A stretch of DNA of 64,000 nt, taken from contig JAMXBD010000113.1 in the NCBI GenBank assembly GCA_024138025.1, forward strand, positions 1,302,001 to 1,366,000, read 5' to 3'. Of this stretch, positions 57,866 through 64,000 are shown one piece after another (the stretch's first letter is position 1; each line of letters starts with the position of its first letter). The stretch comes from Combretum micranthum. Lineage: Eukaryota > Streptophyta > Magnoliopsida > Myrtales > Combretaceae. The position numbers were made by a program, and so were the translations under genes. The notes under the pieces were generated by a model that worked only from the letters and a program-made list of their open reading frames with translations, searched no databases and had not been told where the DNA came from.

Positions 57866-60800
57866 TGTAAACCCTTAAATTTTTGGAATCGGTTTAGCCT
57901 AAAACCCTAAATCGGAAGTCAACCGAAACTCTAAAGGTCAACAAAACCCTAGTTAGACGTAATTGCTCAAAGTTTGGCACTCCCGAATAAGAAACTCGGT
58001 GAGGATAAGTAGAAATTTAGAATTTAGAATAATGCAGAATTATCTTAGACAACATAAAAAGATCAGATTAGTGAAACCACATCTCGTCTCGAACCCGATC
58101 GGACATGGTTCTTGAAAAACGTGTCCAGGATCTAGAATAGTAAAAATATTCCGAATACACCATTAGACTCATAAAAATATAAGGTTTTCAAGAATATCAA
58201 TTTTGTAATTTTCGATAAGTAAAAATAACAGATATCGCAATTATACGCATATTTTCTTACTATCGGTACTTTATTAGTCATATCTACTTTACATTACACT
58301 ATTCATTACTATTATACACTATTCTTTTATCTCTATTTTTTCTTACACCTACTCTTACAAACATCATAACTTATAACCTTTACTTTTTACCTTTCCCATA
58401 ACTTTATTTCACATCTACTTTATTTATTACTTCATTTAATCCAAAAAATACAAAAAATAAAACACATTCCCTCCCTTCATAGTACATGGCCGGTGCCCCC
58501 CATGCCCCATTCATCCTCAATTTGTTTTAATTTTTATTTATTTTAATCATACAAAAATCCCTCCACATTTTCCTATAAATACCCCCCTCCTCTTTCACTT
58601 CTTTCACACATTTACTACCCACAATATCTATACTAAAACTCTCTCAAAATCTCCTCTCAAAACTTTCTCCAACTATCCTCCCAAAACTCTCTTAAATTTA
58701 TTCCAAAACCACTTCTACCAACAACTAAAACCCATAACCACATAACAATACCAAAGTCTTCTTTAGGTAATAATTCCATACTACTTTCTTCTTCTCATGT
58801 CATGTAACTTTACATGACCATAGTGTGAGTTTCTAAAGACTAAATGTTATGGAAGCTACATTATGTTCATGTGTTGTTCTTGTTCATGAAAATCTATTTA
58901 TGTTTATGTTATTAATTTGTTCATACTATTGTTACTATATCTAAGTATTATTATCTATGTATATATACATATTCTTTAGAGCATATAAGCTCACTTGCAA
59001 TTTATTTATTTTACGCAATTTATTTATTTATTTATTCAATTGCAATTTATTTATTCATTCCTTATTATTTTAAGACTAGTCTCTAGTCTTAGACTTGTCC
59101 TCATCAAGTCAAAACAATTTTTCTCTTTCATTTTATTTTTATTTTGGGACTAATCTACTTCTTAGTCCTGAGAGCCTTGAAAAAGCTAAGACTCCAATAC
59201 TTGACTTTATTATTTATGTTATTTTGTTTGCTACTATTTTTCTCATAATTCATGTTCATTTAAATCGTTGTCCAAAAATTTTAAGTTCTAAAAATAATTG
59301 ACAAAATGGAGATTTTGACGCTTAAAAATAAGTTTATGTAAAGTAAGAGATCTATGGTTTAAACAAAAATAAAGTTATCTCTTTTCAAGATACAAAAAGA
59401 ACCCACTAAGATTTTAGAAACCACTTTTTAAGTCACATATTGTTCTACTTTGTTTTTATAAAGAAAATAAATTTTTATGCAATGATGATTTCTATGAAAA
59501 ACATAAACATGAGGAAAGGATGAGGAATTTTCAAATAAAGATTTTGCAAACAAATAGACAAAGAAATTTGTATAGGAAAAATAGATAGGAAGAATAGTAT
59601 ATTTTTCTAAAACTCCAAAATAGTATTAATATAGAAAACTTAGAAAAGAAAAAATTTATTTTCAAAAAGTTACTTGAAAAAAAAAAAAAATATATATATA
59701 TATAAGCCAACATAAAACATCTTTTTGTAAAACAAAAGAAACAAAAAATTTATTTCAAGAGATTTACAAAAATGAATTTTTGTAAACTATACTTTTCTAA
59801 AAACTCCAAAACCGACATGATTTTATTTGAGCAACATGAATGGACAACAAACATTTGAACATGAATAAATATGAGCTAAGTAAACATAAAAAGAGAATTT
59901 TTCAACTATATAGATATCTAAGTATTTATCAAACAAATTTTGATTTCTTGAACCAAAGTTGTTTTTGCATTGGAAAATCCATGATGAATTTTATCACCAT
60001 TGTTTCGGAGCCTAAATGGTTTGGTTTGGTAAAAATAGTTTTAGAAATGGGTAGATCTTTTTGAGTAGTAGAAATCGGTATATTATATGCGCGATTCCGA
60101 ATTAAAATGACCAAGTTATGGCCATTTTAAGTTGGAAGTTTCCTTTATACGAACTTTAACGTTCTTTTGACATTGTCTTGTCAAAATTCAAGAAAATCAT
60201 CAAGAAATACTCATTGTGGGTATTTTCTTTGGCTAGGTGATTCAGAGGGAGGATACCTTTATCCCGAAGATTATTTCGATTGAGTGGAGTGCGTGAACGA
60301 CTCATCCGTAAAAAAGAATAGTCAACATGACATCATGAGTTTATTTCCTTTAAATGCTATACTTGTTGTGCTTGTAATTTAGTTGCATTAGAAGCTAGGA
60401 AAAGATAAAAGGATATGTATGTAAATAATTCTTTGAAAGAATCTTAAGAATATCGAGGCTAGAATTGATTTAAAATGGTTGTTTTAGTATAAATACTTGC
60501 TTTGTATGAGATGCTTTGGTCACCATAAACTTGATAATAATAATGTTATGATATCATAAATAAATGGATTTACGCATACCACGATGTGAGTCGCATTGCA
60601 TTTTGGGTTATTATCCTTGGGTGAGAAGAATAGTAAGCTCATGTCGAAAGCAACACTTGACAGAAGAGCTGAAAGCGATTGCTTTGCTGCGTTATGGAAA
60701 AAGGAAATGCTTGGCGGAAGATCCGAAAGCAAGGCTCAATTCAAGTAGACTTCATGTGCATGGAGATATTGATCGAAAGCATAAAACTTTTTATTAAACC

Positions 60801-61393
60801 TACTTGTTTTGAGGACATGTATCACCAAACCCCGAATGAAGGGCGCAAATCCATTCAACATATAGTTCCCGAAAAACTATATATCTTATTTGCCCATGTG
60901 TATGTTGCATTCCATTTGTTTGATTAAATAACTTGTTTGAAAATTTGTTACAAGAAGTTATTTATGGAAATAATTCTCACTAAGCCTGTTAGCTTATACC
61001 CCCATAGATATCTTTTGCAATTTCCCTATCTATGGTTAAGGCCACGAAGACCCTATGGCCAGGTAATTTCTTTTTAGATAAAGGAAATTTTAGATGAAGT
61101 TTAGTATCAGAAATGATGTACAAATATTCTTGTAATAGATCAGTGATCAAAGGAAATGTCCCTAAGTTTGTAAAACCATTGTTATGAGTAAATGATTATT
61201 ATGAATCTTCTTTTCTTAATATGTTATTATATCTTCTTAAGCTTCATAATTCCATGTATGGTCCTCTAAATTTGTGAGAGCACGCCTTACACTTAATATC
61301 AAAGCTTTTGGGAGTGGCTAAGGTTGTCATACTTAAGCTTTAATATTGAATGTGGCGGACTGTTACGTTTATGGTACCCCTTGGGGCGTGACA
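57866..61393 (+). mobile_element. Solo LTR of the long-LTR family (copy I)
   Basis: 3528 bp, TGTAAACCC at 57866 to GGGGCGTGACA at 61393, with flanks CCCCT (57861-57865) and CCCCC (61394-61398), a 5-bp duplication with one mismatch. It lacks a primer-binding site and interior. Its TATA box is at 58574-58581. Small open frames inside (for example 59095-59301 and 60564-60797) are not genes. It sits 12 bp inside copy J in opposite orientation. Confidence 0.85.
58574..58581 (+). promoter_or_regulatory. TATA box of LTR copy I
   Basis: TCCTATAAATACCCCC lies about 710 bp into the LTR, followed by a pyrimidine-rich stretch typical of a plant transcription start region. It is conserved in copies A and C. 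Confidence 0.65.
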
Positions 61394-64000
61394 CCCCCAA
61401 GGGTATCCTAAACGTGGCAGCCCACCACATATAATATCAAGATTCAAGAATGACCACCTTAGTCATGCGAAAGTCTCGGTATTACATGTAAGGCGTCTGG
61501 CATGGTAATAGAAGACGCTTTTGGGAAATGTGGTATAAGCAAGTAAAAATAAACATACAAGAATTCAGAAATAAAATAGATCATAATATTAATAAGGTCT
61601 ACTACATGATTCTTAGGGGCATACCCCTGCTAAATCCCAAAAATCGAAAGAACTAATAATCCTTACAATAATTCAATACTACATCAAAAGATTTCAAAGG
61701 AATTCTAATTTAATCCTTCAAGTAGATGTCTTTCAAAAGCTCAAAAAGAAAACTTACGCGGATAAGAGGAAACCTCAGGTATAAAAACAGGTGTTCCTGA
61801 GAATGCAAATACCTATAGGGGCGTAAGCTTATGAGTTTAGTGAGTAAATCCCAAAATTCATACTTGAAACAAAATATCAACCAAGTTTATTAAACAAGCA
61901 AATGAGATTAAACAAGCACGTAAGCATACAAGACATGTGCTTTTTCGGGAAACATATGTTGAATGAATTATGCCGTTCATTCGAGGTTAAGTATTTCGAC
62001 CCATTATGGTCACTACCTCTTTTAAAAATATTTTTATAGATCTTACCGGCTCCTATACGCTATAAAAAACATGTAGTTATTACCGGCTCCTACTAGCCAC
62101 CAATTTATGTAGTTTTTACCAGCTTCTACTCGCCACATACATAATATACTAGTTATGCTTACCACCACTATCATACACTTGTCCCACCAATTGTATAATA
62201 GCGAATGCAATGTGACTCAACATATGAAATGTATGCATCAATTTTAATTAAAGCCTAGTTGTTATATTTTAATTTCTTACAAGTGATCAATCAATTTCAA
62301 ACATTTCAACGTGATAATAAGCATACAATTTATTACAAGCATTTCATGCTTCGATATACTTAATATTTTTTCAACATATTATCATATAACTTCCATTTTA
62401 TCTTCCCTTAAATCTAATGCAATTAATTTTACAAGCACAAACATGAGCATGAAAAATAAGGGGAGTAAACTCACTCGGCTATGTTGATACTTCTCTCTTA
62501 TGGATGAGTCGATCCATAATTCCACTAATCGAAATAATCCTCCAGGTATAAAACTCCTCCTCAGGATCACCTGATCAAGAAGAATACCCATAATGAGTAT
62601 TTCTTGTTGATTCTATGATACTTATAAAAAACTATGTCATAAGATCGTTAAAATTCGTATAGAGGGTAATTCTAACTTAAAATGGTCATAACTTGGTCAT
62701 TTTAACTCGGAATTGCGCATATAATATATCGTTTTCTACTTATTTGAGAAGATATATCTATTTCTAAAACTATTTTCATCAAACTAAGTCATTTGAGCTC
62801 CGAAACAGTGGTGGTTAGATTCACAACGAATTTTGCAAAACTTACTTTTTCTTCTTCTTACAAAAACTTGTATAAAAGATATAGATATTATAATGGTTGG
62901 AAAGACCTTTAAAATGTATATATATCTTCATTGACTCATAAGAAAAGCATAAATTTAATGAAGTTGTCTCAACCATGAATTTTTGTGAAAGCAAAGTTTT
63001 CTAAAAATTTTGGAAAAGTAAAACTTTTGAAAATTTCTACTTAGCTTGCTAGAAAATTTTCTTAAGTCATTTGAAATAGGTATTTTCTCCTTTTTAATTC
63101 AATTTTCTTAGTCTTTTAAATTTCAAAAGAATGATTTTTGTTTTTCTAAGTTTCTTACCTTTTTAGGAATTGGAAGGGTAGTACTTTTTGAAAGCAGTTA
63201 AAGTCTATTAATCTCTATACTTTCTTAACTTTTCCTAAAGTTTATTTCACTTAAAAAGAAGAAAATGATTTCCTAAGTTGTTTATTAATTTTTTTTATTC
63301 CTTAAGATCACTCTATTCTTATGAAAGAAATTTTTCTTGGTGTTTTGTTAAACTAGGCTATTCCTTTATATTCCAAAATATTGGTGGAAAATGAAGTTTA
63401 GTAAAATTTTTGCTAAACAAGAATTCTTTTCCATTTTATGACTTTGTAAGGTGTATATATGTATTGTTTAAAAATTCCTATGTTTTTTGGTTACTAAAAT
63501 TTATGATGAACTCCTCTAGATTTTTAGAAAAGATTAGTTAAGATGGATTCGTAAGTTTTCGAAAAATCATTTCTTTCATGACAACATTTATTTTGGAAAA
63601 AAAATTATTTTAAGAAAACTTTTCCTTCTTTATCTTGTTGAGACAAAAATCAATATGTTCATGCATGATCATGAATATGAAATCATGAAATTATGAAAAC
63701 ATAAGAAAGACATAATAAGTAATAAAATAAACAAGTTAATAGAAATATCAACTATTGGGAACCTCAGCTTCATCAAGGTATCATGGGACTAAGAATAGAC
63801 TAGTCCCAAAAGAAATAAAGAAAAGAAAAAAAGATTATTTTGACTTGATGATGACAAGTTTAAGATTAGAGACTAGTCTTAAAAGAACATGAAATAAATA
63901 AATAAATTGTATAACTTGGAAGTAATTAAATAACAATAAGCTTATATGCTCTAAAGATTATACATATAAATACATAATTATATCTAGTTAAATATATATA

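Larger units (their letters stand above)
57854..64000 (-). mobile_element. Solo LTR copy J (split; runs off window)
   Basis: Its first bases CGTCACACCCCT (57854-57865) and the sequence from 61399 onward (AAGGGTATCCTAAACG) join to give the reversed 3' terminus of the family (TGTCACGCCCCAAGGG type). Between them lies LTR copy I. The rest, 61394-64000, mirrors copy I block by block, including AGACTAGTCTT...GCTTATATGCTC at 63839-63953. The other end and its target duplication lie beyond the window. It inserted into the third LTR of the tandem array. Confidence 0.75.

Noticed and set aside
1..64000. CRISPR arrays, bacterial operons, organelle DNA, rRNA or tRNA genes
   Set aside because: No regular spaced repeats, ribosome-binding sites, organelle genes or RNA gene sequences were seen; the content is that of plant nuclear repeats.

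Overview
This 64-kb window is AT-rich plant nuclear DNA, most likely from a eudicot or another broad-leaved angiosperm. Two things support that. There is one spliced host gene with plant-type GT-AG introns, on the minus strand at about 6.1-20.2 kb. The rest is dense nested LTR retrotransposons with tRNA-iMet-type primer-binding sites. I see no operons, CRISPR arrays, rRNA or tRNA genes.

Host gene (about 6.1-20.2 kb, minus strand): a WPP domain-associated protein (WAP-like), a long coiled-coil protein of a plant-specific family. I reconstruct four coding exons (17686-15292, 13307-13181, 8702-8606, 6207-6145) with introns of about 2.0, 4.5 and 2.4 kb, plus a probable non-coding 5' exon near 20.1-20.2 kb. 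About 890 residues can be followed. The reading frame is broken twice: a one-base loss at 16598-16603, and exon 3, which is 97 bp long where its flanking splice phases require a multiple of three. It is therefore either a recent pseudogene or carries sequence errors.

Transposon territory (1-2.1 kb and 20.3-64 kb): the dominant family is a Ty3/gypsy chromovirus-like element with very long LTRs (3.5-4.3 kb, TGTAARC...GTGACA). One two-LTR copy spans 29034-50964. Its PBS, gag, protease, RT, RNase H, integrase and chromodomain-like regions are recognisable but full of stops and frameshifts. Its 5' LTR is split by a solo LTR of the same family in opposite orientation (29821-39294). That LTR is split by an unknown element X, and X by another solo LTR (32216-36541). 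Further solo LTRs lie at 22085-26098 (TSD ATCCT), 57866-61393 and 57854-64000+, the fifth being split by the fourth. A 5'-truncated LTR sits at 1-1464.

Other elements: a solo Copia-like LTR (26584-27981, perfect TSD AAAAG); a hAT-type MITE inside an LTR (25075-25533, perfect 8-bp TSD ATTTTTAT); a foldback element (4156-4404); an old gag-bearing retroelement present as two tandem ~2-kb units, the second serving as an empty-site reference for insertions in the first; and a tandem non-autonomous LTR-internal-LTR-internal-LTR array (54424-57853).

I found no clearly new biological system. The most informative content is the datable insertion history, the doubly broken WAP gene, an acidic ORF upstream of gag, and a ~300-bp block shared between the WAP promoter region and the tandem gag units.
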